DNA of 40,402 nt from Methanocellaceae archaeon UBA148 (GTDB lineage Archaea; Halobacteriota; UBA148): NCBI GenBank assembly GCA_002495885.1, contig DAHG01000072.1:55213-95614 (forward strand), read 5' to 3'. Shown piece by piece: positions 24,478 to 31,932 of this stretch. Each line of letters begins with the position of its first letter. Position 1 is the stretch's first letter. Made by a program: the position numbers and the translations under genes. The notes under the pieces were generated by a model. It searched no databases, was not told the origin of the DNA, and saw only the letters and a program-made list of their open reading frames with translations.

Positions 24478-25296
24478 GTGATTAGGTATATTGAGCTGGC
24501 TAGACCACAGAATTGTGTAATGGCTGGACTTGCCATAGCAATCGGTGGTCTGATGGGTACAGAAAGTACTTTTATCGATAACATACAATCTATAACAATT
24601 GCCTCCGTCGTTGGATGCATTATAACCGCTGGTGGAAACGCGGTCAATGATTTCTATGATGCTAAGATAGATTCCATTAATCGTCCGGATAGGCCGATAC
24701 CTTCTGGAAGAATTAGCCCAAAGAATGCCCTCCTTTTCTCTTTGAGTCTGTTCATCATTGGTATAGCGCTCTCGTTTTTCATAAACCCTACATGCCTGTT
24801 CATCGCATTTTTAAGCTCAATGGTACTGATCTATTATTCACATACATTGAAGAGAAAGATATTGTGGGGCAACATATGCATTGGCTATCTGGTAGGCTCT
24901 ACTTTTCTGTTTGGTGGGGCGGCAGTTGGTGGGCTCATGGCCACATCAGTGCCCTTCCTGCTTGCAATGTTAGCTACTGTTGGCAGGGAAATAGTGAAGG
25001 ATATGGAAGATATGGAAGGTGATAGAAAAGAGGGCACCATAACATTGCCGATTGCTATCGGGGAAAAAAGATCTGCAGCCATAGCATCAATGTTCATATT
25101 AGGGACTATACTATTGAGCCCATTGCCGGCCGTGCTTAACATTCTCGGCATGCCCTATTTAATGGTCGTGGGCTTTGCAGATGTGTGCTTCTTAGCAGCA
25201 ATTGTGACGATCAAAACGCCACCAAGGTCCTCATATTTTCTCAAGAATGGAATGAGGGTGGCATTGCTCGCTTTCATCATTGAAGTGGCGATATAG
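24478..25296 (+). CDS. UbiA-family prenyltransferase, probably digeranylgeranylglyceryl phosphate synthase
   Basis: The 272-residue polytopic enzyme (about eight helices) is predicted to add the second geranylgeranyl chain to geranylgeranylglyceryl phosphate in archaeal lipid synthesis. The first Asp-rich motif NDFYDAKIDSINRPDRPIPSG (about 58-78; N, D, D and RP residues) and the second, DMEDMEGDRKEGTITLPIAIG (about 177-197), bind the prenyl diphosphate through Mg2+. The start is GTG at 24478 behind GGGGG/GGGAAG; no better ATG lies upstream in frame. The bactofilin-like gene follows after 7 bases, suggesting one transcript. Confidence 0.88.
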   Translation: MIRYIELARPQNCVMAGLAIAIGGLMGTESTFIDNIQSITIASVVGCIITAGGNAVNDFYDAKIDSINRPDRPIPSGRISPKNALLFSLSLFIIGIALSFFINPTCLFIAFLSSMVLIYYSHTLKRKILWGNICIGYLVGSTFLFGGAAVGGLMATSVPFLLAMLATVGREIVKDMEDMEGDRKEGTITLPIAIGEKRSAAIASMFILGTILLSPLPAVLNILGMPYLMVVGFADVCFLAAIVTIKTPPRSSYFLKNGMRVALLAFIIEVAI

Positions 25297-25303
25297 GTAA
25301 AAA

Positions 25304-25726
25304 ATGGTCATCAAGAAACATGTTGGCACGAACACGTATGTGATTTTGAGCAGGTCTTTTGTTGACCGAGACTTCACTGTGGAAGGAAACCTGATAACGG
25401 GTAGGAAAGTGTACTTCTGGGGTGACTTGGCTATATCCGGCACACTAGAACTCGGAAAGTCATCGGAAATCAAAGGGAACTTGACGGCAAGTTATGCCCT
25501 ACTTGGGTCCAGAACCCACATTAAGGGAAACGTCCAGGTTGAAAATGACCTGACATTGTTGGACGGAGCCAGGATAGATGGCGATGTACTGTGTGGAGGC
25601 AATGCATTGATCAGACCAGGAGTAACGATGGACCGTATTCAGGCCGGTGGAGATGTAAAACTGGTTGGTAAGGTTAACACCCAGCGAGTTAAAGCCGGTG
25701 GTAAAGTTGTCTCGAGAACATCATGA
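25304..25726 (+). CDS. Bactofilin-like polymer-forming protein
   Basis: The 140-residue protein is built almost wholly of short beta repeats with a Gly turn about every 17-20 residues (FTVEGNLITG, LAISGTLELG, SEIKGNLTAS, THIKGNVQVE, ARIDGDVLCG, DRIQAGGDVKLVG). This predicts a right-handed beta-helix of the bactofilin/DUF583 type. Such proteins polymerise into membrane-associated filaments in bacteria; archaeal members are little studied. No signal peptide or membrane segment is seen. It follows the membrane lipid prenyltransferase by 7 bases, so membrane association is plausible. The function here is inferred from fold only. Confidence 0.75.
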   Translation: MVIKKHVGTNTYVILSRSFVDRDFTVEGNLITGRKVYFWGDLAISGTLELGKSSEIKGNLTASYALLGSRTHIKGNVQVENDLTLLDGARIDGDVLCGGNALIRPGVTMDRIQAGGDVKLVGKVNTQRVKAGGKVVSRTS

Positions 25727-25824
25727 TCAAGCTTTCTGATGCTCTTTACATTTGGTAGGAGATTTTTACCTAACGATTCAAAACCTTTATCGGATTTTAA
25801 GAGAAATATACTTGGGTGAGAAGA

Positions 25825-26331
25825 ATGCCAAAGAGAACAAGAATCATTAATGATCCTGCTGATCTGGTTCCATTGATACGAGTTTTTGGGTCAGATCTAC
25901 ACAAAAAGGTGTTTAATACTCTCTCCTCTAACTGGATGACCAAAGAGGAGCTTGAAAAAGCAGTAGGTGCTGACGTAGGTGAAAGCCTTAAAATACTTCA
26001 AAAGGGCGGATTGATCCAGAGCAGGTGGAAAATGCCCGAGGATGTAGGGGTTCCTGAAAAAGAGTTTCAGGCATCCTATTCTGATGTGATAGGCAATTTT
26101 CAATGTGGGTTGGATGAGCTGAGCAACTTGATACAGATCGCATCTTCCGATGATGAAGAATTTCTTGAAATAGTTTTCAAGATAGAGGCAGAGATAAAGA
26201 TGGGAAATTCGTCGACAGTTGGCTTATGTCGAACTCTGAACCAAAACGCCTGCTTCATTAGGGGGGTGGCAAAGCGATCTGATAGATTAACGGTCAGGGG
26301 CCAGAAGCTTTTGTTGACTGAGGACAAGTAA
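25825..26331 (+). CDS. ArsR-like winged-helix regulator coupled to the LarA-family gene
   Basis: The 168-residue protein (MPKRTRIINDPADLVPLIRV) has a winged-helix domain at about residues 18-75, of the form LHKKVFNTLSSNWMTKEELEKAVGADVGESLKILQKGGLIQSRW. An acidic helical region follows, then a C-terminal part with CRTLNQNACFIRGVAKRSDRLTV that includes two Cys. Comparable ArsR-type proteins occur in methanogens with no assigned ligand. The ATG at 25825 is preceded by GGGTGA at good distance; GTG 25816 is less likely. Its stop and the next start overlap as TAATG. Control of the downstream LarA-like gene is a reasonable inference. Confidence 0.7.
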   Translation: MPKRTRIINDPADLVPLIRVFGSDLHKKVFNTLSSNWMTKEELEKAVGADVGESLKILQKGGLIQSRWKMPEDVGVPEKEFQASYSDVIGNFQCGLDELSNLIQIASSDDEEFLEIVFKIEAEIKMGNSSTVGLCRTLNQNACFIRGVAKRSDRLTVRGQKLLLTEDK

Positions 26332-27578
26332 TGGGTGGTGTGAGTCATCTATCACTGAAATATGGGAAGAAAGAGATCGATTTAACTTTACCTTCTAATT
26401 CACAAATCGTCAAACCCAATGAGATTCCCGGACAGGATGAAGAGGTGGAAATCAAACGAGGGCTGACGAGTCCTATAGGCAGCAAAAAACTTTCTGAGTT
26501 GGTGCTTCCCCACGGGAAGACGGCAATCGTTGTCAGCGATATTACGCGTCCCACGCCCTCTTCGAAATTGCTGCCTCTCCTATTAGAAGAGCTGAACAAA
26601 GGTGGCGTATCCAGCGAAGACGTGGTGGTAGTTTTTGCAACAGGGCTTCACAGAAAACTGATCGAGGAAGAGAGAAAATCGTTGGTAGGAGACGTTTATG
26701 ATCAAATTAAGTGCATCAATCATGATGCAGATGATTGCATATATCTTGGCAACACTAGTAGCGGGACTAAAGTCAGCATCCTAAGGGACGTCTTCGATGC
26801 AGATGTTGTGATCTGTCTTGGCACCATAGAACTTCATTACTTTGCAGGTTACAGTGGCGGTGCGAAGTCCATTTTGCCGGGCGTCAGTTCAAGGGAGACG
26901 ATAGAAATGAATCATAAACTGATGCTTTTGCCAAATGCTGCATCCGGATGCGCGGGCAGTCCAGTCCGAAAGGATATGGAGGAGGCTGGAGCCATGTTGG
27001 GGATAGATTTCATCCTGAATGTGGTCTTGAATGCTAACAGAGAAATCGTTAGGGCAGTTGCTGGGCACCCGGTACATGCGCATAGGGCCGGAGCAATCTA
27101 TGCAAATCAAATTTACAAGATTCCCATAAAGGAGAAGGCAGACATAGTGATCGCATCTGCTGGTGGCGCGCCCAAGGATCTCAATGTTTATCAAGCATAC
27201 AAAGCCCTGGACAACGCAAAACATGCCGTCTCGAAGGATGGCTCAATCATCTTGGTCGCCGAATGCCCGGAGGGGATGGGTAGTGATGTGCTTGAGTCCT
27301 GGGTAAGAGAGGCGAATAGCCCCAAAGATGTGATCGATCGGCTGGAGAGAAATTTCAAGTTAGGGGGACATATGGCTGCTGCAATCGCACGTATAGCGGA
27401 AAAGCATGACATTTACATCCTGTCAGAGCTGCCAGATCATTTGGCGGAAAAAGCCTTCTTCATACCGGTGAAAGATGTAGGGGTGGCTTTGGAGGCGGCG
27501 ATGAAAAAGATGAAAAAGCATAGAGATGCCAAGATAATCGTAATGCCTTATGGCAACTCCACGTTTCCGTTTACTTGA
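26331..27578 (+). CDS. LarA-family (DUF2088) nickel-pincer-dependent racemase/epimerase-like enzyme
   Basis: The 415-residue protein is of the LarA superfamily, which uses a Ni-pincer nucleotide bound to a Lys for hydride transfer at alpha-hydroxy acids. The key residues fit: His107 in ATGLHRKLI, His169 and Lys179 in IELHYFAGYSGGAKSILPGVS, and His195 in IEMNHKLMLL. These correspond to His108, His174, Lys184 and His200 of the lactate racemase. Substrates in this family vary (lactate, malate and others). The convergent neighbour is fumarase, and both 3' ends overlap by 8 bases, so malate is a candidate substrate, but only by context. The pincer-making genes larB, larC and larE are not in the window. 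Confidence 0.88.
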   Translation: MGGVSHLSLKYGKKEIDLTLPSNSQIVKPNEIPGQDEEVEIKRGLTSPIGSKKLSELVLPHGKTAIVVSDITRPTPSSKLLPLLLEELNKGGVSSEDVVVVFATGLHRKLIEEERKSLVGDVYDQIKCINHDADDCIYLGNTSSGTKVSILRDVFDADVVICLGTIELHYFAGYSGGAKSILPGVSSRETIEMNHKLMLLPNAASGCAGSPVRKDMEEAGAMLGIDFILNVVLNANREIVRAVAGHPVHAHRAGAIYANQIYKIPIKEKADIVIASAGGAPKDLNVYQAYKALDNAKHAVSKDGSIILVAECPEGMGSDVLESWVREANSPKDVIDRLERNFKLGGHMAAAIARIAEKHDIYILSELPDHLAEKAFFIPVKDVGVALEAAMKKMKKHRDAKIIVMPYGNSTFPFT

Positions 27579-28131
27579 GCTTTTTCATTTGCTGATCTGC
27601 CTTTTTTTGAACTTTATCAAACAGATCGTTATTATGGGCATCTGTCGCGACGATGAGGGGTCCGAAATTTTCTACTTCAAGAACCCAAACAGACTCCGCC
27701 ATCCCGAGGTCTGCCCAGTAGTTGCCGACGACGCGCTTTATCTGCTTGGCTGCGGTCGATCCACACCCGCCGGTATAGGCTAGGTAAACACATTTATCGC
27801 GTAATGCTTCTGTGATATTCATTCCGCCCTTTCCGATGATGGCCCTGATATCAAAACGTTTTAGCAGCTCTGTTGTCATCTTGCTCATTCTGGCGCTGGT
27901 GGTTGGTCCGGCAGCCAGTGCTGTTTTTTTTCGCATAAGGGGTCCGCAGTGATATATGGTTGCGCCCTCCAGGTCGAACGGTATTTTTTTACCCTCTCTG
28001 CTCCACTGCAATAACCGATCATGTGCCTTATCTCGGGCAGTAATGATGATACCGTTTAGGTATACGACGTCTCCTGCAATCAGCTTAATCACATCATTCT
28101 CGCTCAGCGGCGTTGTTAACCGGTGCTCCAT
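27571..28131 (-). CDS. fumB: Fumarate hydratase class I, beta subunit (C-terminal type)
   Basis: The 186-residue subunit is of the Fe-S fumarase/tartrate dehydratase family. It has MEHRLTTPLSENDVIKLIAGDVVYLNGIIITARDKAH at the start (36 residues; DVVYLNG, ARDxAH) and GPTTSARMSKMTTELLKRF, IGKGGM and YLAYTGGCGSTAAKQIKRV (about 117-135). I start at ATG 28131, just after the alpha-subunit stop and behind GGAGG. A frame that opens at 28230 is longer but overlaps the alpha subunit by 98 bases and has no family support there. Confidence 0.93.
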   Translation of the reverse strand: MEHRLTTPLSENDVIKLIAGDVVYLNGIIITARDKAHDRLLQWSREGKKIPFDLEGATIYHCGPLMRKKTALAAGPTTSARMSKMTTELLKRFDIRAIIGKGGMNITEALRDKCVYLAYTGGCGSTAAKQIKRVVGNYWADLGMAESVWVLEVENFGPLIVATDAHNNDLFDKVQKKADQQMKKLK

Positions 28132-28132
28132 T

Positions 28133-28954
28133 TTAGTCCTCCAAAGTGATTGACGCTCTGCGGGCAGCCCAACACTGCATATTGACTGCCACGGGCAGGG
28201 ATGCGGTATGACAACTACCGTATTCGACATTCACCGCCATCGCGGTAGTATTTCCCCCAAGGCCCATTGGACCTAAGCCCAGTGAGTTGATGCTATCTAA
28301 CAACTCTAGTTCAAACTCGTCCTTCGGTTTGTCCAATCTTCGTAATAACGCCTTCTTGGCAAGTTTTGCTGCTCCGTCAAAGGTTCCACCGATGCCAACG
28401 CCCACTATGATGGGTGGGCATGACTTACCGCCTGCATTTTTCACGGTCTCTAGTATAAAATGCTTGATATGTTTTATTTCGGATGGGTTGAACATTCGCA
28501 ATGCAGACATGTTTTCTGAGCCAGATCCTTTTGGTGCGACAGTTATTTTGACTTTGTCCCCTTTCACGAGAGAAAGGTTTACGTCCATCAGTTCATTTTC
28601 AGAACTCTCTCTGGTGATAGGGTGCACTGCATTATGTCTGAGCGGTATCTCCTTCGTTGCTTTGGCTACTCCATCTTGAATTGCTGACATAAGATCGAAA
28701 TCGATTTCTGCGTCATAGCCCACTTCCACAAAAAAAACAGGTGTACCAGTGTCTTGACACATGGGCGTGCCGTGTTTCTTCGCAAGTTCGGCGTTTTCCA
28801 TCATCTGGCTCAACTGCGTGCGAGCGATTTGATTGCTCTCTGTTTCCAGTGCAGATTTCAGAGCGGATAGGACGTCTTCCGGCAGTTCCGTTTCTGCCTG
28901 GCGCAGCAATTGCAAGACTGCGTTTACGACCTGCTTTCGAGTTATTTTGCTCAC
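28133..28954 (-). CDS. fumA: Fumarate hydratase class I, alpha subunit (N-terminal type)
   Basis: The 273-residue subunit carries the [4Fe-4S] cluster that binds fumarate/malate. Family segments are PMCQDTGTPVFFVEVG (Cys near residue 62), NAVHPITRESSENEL, PKGSGSENMSALRMFNPSEI, SCPPIIVGVGIGGTFDGAAKLAKKALLR (Cys near 180) and LGLGPMGLGGNTTAMAVNVEYGSCHTASLPVAVNMQCWAARR (with the third cluster Cys). With the beta subunit it forms a two-subunit enzyme as in other archaea; L-tartrate dehydratase is the alternative. The two genes are almost abutting and surely cotranscribed. Confidence 0.94.
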   Translation of the reverse strand: MSKITRKQVVNAVLQLLRQAETELPEDVLSALKSALETESNQIARTQLSQMMENAELAKKHGTPMCQDTGTPVFFVEVGYDAEIDFDLMSAIQDGVAKATKEIPLRHNAVHPITRESSENELMDVNLSLVKGDKVKITVAPKGSGSENMSALRMFNPSEIKHIKHFILETVKNAGGKSCPPIIVGVGIGGTFDGAAKLAKKALLRRLDKPKDEFELELLDSINSLGLGPMGLGGNTTAMAVNVEYGSCHTASLPVAVNMQCWAARRASITLED

Positions 28955-29157
28955 AGTTTTTAATGGGACATGAAGTACTAAAAGGTTTCAATTAATTGGG
29001 GGTTCTGGTTTTTTTTGGGAAAAGCGCAGGGAAATAAAAAAGTGTGGGTAAAAGAGTATGACGTTTTCAGCATATACGAAGTTTTACGGTAGTCAAATAT
29101 CCTGAAAGGCAAGGTATAAGCCCATAGAGTATATGCTGTGTTAGACGAAGTGACAGA

Positions 29158-29562
29158 TCAACAAGCTATCAGTATTGCTATTAAAAGTGCAACAAATCCC
29201 ACTATAAGTGTAACAGGCGCAATAACGAGACACTGTCCCTTAAATTTAACTCTTTTTAACTTTAGGATTTTTATCTCTTGTGGCTTATTGAGATTGACTT
29301 TCATAGAAAAAGGATAGATGCCTACGATCGAGCTGCAAAGAGAAATAATCAACAAAATGAAAAGAACTATTTTTATCCAAGGATAAATAGTAAACTTCCC
29401 ATAGAAACCCAAATATGCTGAAAGTATAGCTGAATCAACAACGATGAATAGCTTGAGAACGTCATTCAATATGGAAATGTTCTCTTTTAGGGTCTCCCAA
29501 CCCCATCTTTTATAAAACAACTCCTCTTCCGATGGCTTTTCACCTTGGATCATGTCAGTCAT
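29158..29562 (-). CDS. Small three-helix membrane protein of unknown function
   Basis: I do not recognise the family. The 134-residue protein has a soluble, acidic N-terminus (about 1-35: SEEELFYKRWGWETLKENI), two closely spaced helices (about 37-55 and 62-82), a basic loop with KILKLKRVKFKGQ (about 97-109), and a C-terminal helix (about 111-133). Its start codon overlaps the stop of the upstream zinc-ribbon microprotein by 8 bases (ATGACTGA), so the two are translationally coupled. This layout recalls small membrane effector/sensor pairs of accessory loci, but there is no specific motif to prove it. Confidence 0.7.
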   Translation of the reverse strand: MTDMIQGEKPSEEELFYKRWGWETLKENISILNDVLKLFIVVDSAILSAYLGFYGKFTIYPWIKIVLFILLIISLCSSIVGIYPFSMKVNLNKPQEIKILKLKRVKFKGQCLVIAPVTLIVGFVALLIAILIAC

Positions 29563-29731
29563 TTGGCTGCCTTTTTACCTTAATCCGATTCTCAGCTCCA
29601 CATGATTGACAATTCACTATATATGTGTCATATGGGTCAATCTGTATTGCTTCCCTTAATTCCATGATGGCCCCATCAGTCTCAAACTTGCTTTCTATAC
29701 CACATTCGTAGCACTCAAATCTCATTTTCAT
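29555..29731 (-). CDS. 58-residue zinc-ribbon microprotein
   Basis: This short gene is translated from ATG 29731 behind GGGGA. The product has two CxxC knuckles: Cys7-Tyr-Glu-Cys10 and Cys41-Gln-Ser-Cys44, each followed by Gly. They are joined by an acidic linker with the segment ELREAIQIDPYDTYIVN. The C-terminus is basic (RIKVKRQ). The pattern is a classic zinc ribbon that could bind nucleic acid or a partner protein. Its end overlaps the 3-TM membrane protein gene by 8 bases, so it probably works with it. The overlap and the paired cysteines are good evidence for a real gene; the function is unknown. Confidence 0.7.
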   Translation of the reverse strand: MKMRFECYECGIESKFETDGAIMELREAIQIDPYDTYIVNCQSCGAENRIKVKRQPND

Positions 29732-29781
29732 TTTCGTCCCCTTTGTTAGTTTGTTATTATCATTTAGTCCAAAGGCTGGCA

Positions 29782-29865
29782 GGTATCTGGCTCCGCACCT
29801 TGTAGGTGCTCAGACCCAAATTTGCTCAAACTGCCGATAGATTTATCTCGCAAACTTCAGATACC
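29782..29865 (-). ncRNA. Candidate structured leader RNA upstream of the zinc-ribbon gene
   Basis: Outer arms GGTATCTG (29782-29789) and CAGATACC (29858-29865) are exact reverse complements. Between them lie a strong hairpin, GCACCT/AGGTGC with a TGT loop (29795-29809), and a smaller one with GATA/TATC arms around 29836-29847. Together they suggest a closed multi-branch fold in the 5' region of the minus-strand zinc-ribbon/TM transcript. It matches no riboswitch class that I know. This is a structural guess without covariation support. Confidence 0.3.
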
Positions 29866-29945
29866 CGCTTGTTATTACACTCCAAGCCCGTAGGTCGAGG
29901 ACGAAGGATCGACAGCGACTGAAGAGTTGTGAGCAAAATGGCTAA

Positions 29946-30462
29946 TTACCATGGCGGTTTCTCCCATTTCAATCCATAACGGCAACATGGACAATTCCAT
30001 TCATCCACACGCGTACATAACTTATATCCTATCCCGCATTTAGTGCATGTTACTAACTTCCCCCAATTGCCAGATACTCCTCTATTCTGGATTATATTAC
30101 GCACAAATTTAAAATCCCATTGTATGTTGGATCGTATATGACATAATGAGTCAAATAGGGCACCGCAAAATTTGTAATTTGGTAATTTTTTTCAAAAACC
30201 CAGACAATTTTTCCTGCTTGACAAGCAAGCCCCACCTCAAAAGCGACCCAATTTTGAGTGTATTTTAGGTCACTAACTTCTTCCGAAAGAAGTACAAAGA
30301 TGGAGTCTGCCTTTCTCACATTATCTTTAATAGATAGCCATGCCGGCGTTTTTCATCTTCGTATTCCATAAAGAAGCTTTTAACCCCCTCAATTGAAAAA
30401 CCTCTATGAAAAAAGTCTAAATCCTTATTTTCTTTACTATGCGACACAAATATTTGGGCCAT
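29946..30462 (-). pseudogene. TIR-like domain plus C-terminal zinc ribbon, broken by two frameshifts
   Basis: Reading the minus strand in three successive frames gives one coherent protein of about 170 residues. It starts at ATG 30462, behind GGAGG, as MAQIFVSHSKENKDLDFF and runs to FFMEYEDE. It continues in a second frame as KTPAWLSIKDNVRKADSIF, then NWVAFEVGLACQAGKIVWVFEK to YDPTY. It ends in a third frame with WDFKFVRNIIQ and a zinc ribbon (CTKCGIGYKLC ... CPCC). The first part is TIR-like, with the start strand, the NWVAFEVGLA helix and its Glu. Each break is repaired by adding one base: one in a run of five A near 30335-30345, one near 30110-30125. It is either a dead defence-type gene or carries sequencing errors. 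Confidence 0.7.
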
Positions 30463-30972
30463 GTCATTAACCTCCTTTTCTATTGATTTCGCTCACGATT
30501 GCGTATAACTCATTATATCCAAACTTGATTCACATATCTCTACAAATTAGTGTTATTCTTGACTATTTATTCGTTTTCCGTTTTTTTTCATCCAGGAAAT
30601 AGCCACCCATCTGGTCTCTCCATAAAACTTCTTCATCTCATCAATCCCATCTCAACTCTTGGGATAACTCCTTTCATATTTGTATTTCTTGGCGTTTCTC
30701 TTGATGGGAAGGTAGTTTGGTATCTGGATTATAGTTATTAGTTTAATATATATTATTTATCATACAACTTCACTGGTTTATTACAAGGAAATAAACAATG
30801 ATTGATCATATCACGCCCGCATCGGGATTCGATTCGTTGTTTGAGACTATCTTTCGATTATATTATATTCTTAAAGGTGCACATCTTAGAAAATTTATGT
30901 TTATATATGAGATATACGTTTAAGATAATTAGATATTATTATAATAAATACCATAATATTTGAGTGAACTAG
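30463..30972. other. Intergenic region before the ABC transporter operon
   Basis: No supported gene was found in these 510 bases. The plus-strand frame at 30550-30741 (63 codons) lacks a ribosome site and any recognisable motif. The right end is strongly A+T-rich and contains the ABC promoter. The left end holds the ribosome-binding site and promoter of the broken TIR-like gene. Confidence 0.5.
30900..30907 (+). promoter_or_regulatory. TATA box of the ABC transporter operon
   Basis: An exact TTTATATA lies about 70 bases before the start codon at 30973. Transcription would begin near 30930, leaving a leader of about 40 bases. Confidence 0.55.
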
Positions 30973-31932
30973 ATGATCAATATTGAAAATTTAACAAAGA
31001 AGTTTGAAAAAATAACTGCGGTTGATAATATAAATCTACAGATAAAAGAAGGAGAGATATTTGGATTACTTGGACCAAATGGAGCAGGGAAAACCACGAC
31101 ACTTCTAATGTTAACCACACTTAAACCACCAACGTCAGGTACTGCAACTATTAATAATTTTGATATTATTAAACAACCTGATATGGTTAGAAAGTCGATT
31201 GGAATAGTGTTCCAGGACCCAAGTTCAGATGAAATACTAACTGGTTATGAAAATCTTAAGCTTCATGGATGGCTGTATGATATGCCAGATGATTTAAGGG
31301 AACAAAGAATTATCGAAGTTCTTGACTTGGTTGATCTCACAAATAGGAAAGATGATTTAGTAAAAAAATACTCAGGTGGTATGAGAAGAAGGCTAGAACT
31401 TGCTAGAGGGCTTATGCATCATCCAAAGGTGTTATTTTTGGACGAGCCAACTCTTGGGCTTGATCCTCAATCCCGTGAATATATCTGGAAATATATTGAG
31501 AAATTATCCAAGGAAAAAAACATTACAATTATTTTAACCACTCATTATATGGATGAAGCGGATAAATTATGTGACCGTTTGGCCATCATCGACAGCGGGA
31601 AAATTGTTGTCATTGGTTCTCCAAAAAAATTAAAAAAAGATTTGGGTGGAGATATTATACGAATAAAAGCTGAAAAACTCAATATCGACGCTTTAAAAAA
31701 ATTAACTTATGTCAAAAATATTACTAATTGTGATGGTGAATTCTGTTTGACTGTTGAGGATGCTAATTTAAATTTACAAGAAATTTTAGGTATTATCGGT
31801 AAAGTTGATTCCGTAGAGATCCGAACACCGACACTTGATGATGTATTTTTACATTATACTGGTCGAGGAATTCGAGAGAGTTCTTCAGAGGGTGGATGGG
31901 CTGAGAAAGCTATGCATATGAGGTCGAAATAA
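30973..31932 (+). CDS. DrrA-type ABC transporter ATP-binding protein
   Basis: The 319-residue ATPase powers the adjacent ABC-2 permease. It has Walker A GPNGAGKTTT (about 34-43), the Q-loop in IGIVFQDPSSDE, signature YSGGMRRRLELARGLMHHPK (about 135-154), Walker B VLFLDEPTLGLDP and the H-loop TTHYMDEAD. The C-terminal extension (about 225-300, ending SVEIRTPTLDDVFLHYTGRGI) is that of the daunorubicin-resistance (DrrA) subfamily, which exports lipophilic drugs or lipids. The last base overlaps the permease gene start (TAATG). Its A+T-rich codon use resembles the other accessory blocks more than the core genes. Confidence 0.93.
   Translation: MINIENLTKKFEKITAVDNINLQIKEGEIFGLLGPNGAGKTTTLLMLTTLKPPTSGTATINNFDIIKQPDMVRKSIGIVFQDPSSDEILTGYENLKLHGWLYDMPDDLREQRIIEVLDLVDLTNRKDDLVKKYSGGMRRRLELARGLMHHPKVLFLDEPTLGLDPQSREYIWKYIEKLSKEKNITIILTTHYMDEADKLCDRLAIIDSGKIVVIGSPKKLKKDLGGDIIRIKAEKLNIDALKKLTYVKNITNCDGEFCLTVEDANLNLQEILGIIGKVDSVEIRTPTLDDVFLHYTGRGIRESSSEGGWAEKAMHMRSK

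Noticed and set aside
28132..28230. Longer start for the fumarase beta subunit
   Set aside because: It would overlap the alpha subunit by 98 bases; the ATG at 28131 behind GGAGG fits the family start.
29881..29940. Short resemblance of GCCCGTAGGTCGAGGAC to a stretch near 40119-40136 (GCCGTAGGCGAGGGAC)
   Set aside because: The match is under 20 bases with gaps and does not extend; it may be a degenerate repeat family, but two imperfect copies are not enough.
30550..30741. 63-codon plus-strand hydrophobic frame before the ABC operon
   Set aside because: Hydrophobic composition is expected from T-rich DNA; no start signal, and it has no partner or family match.
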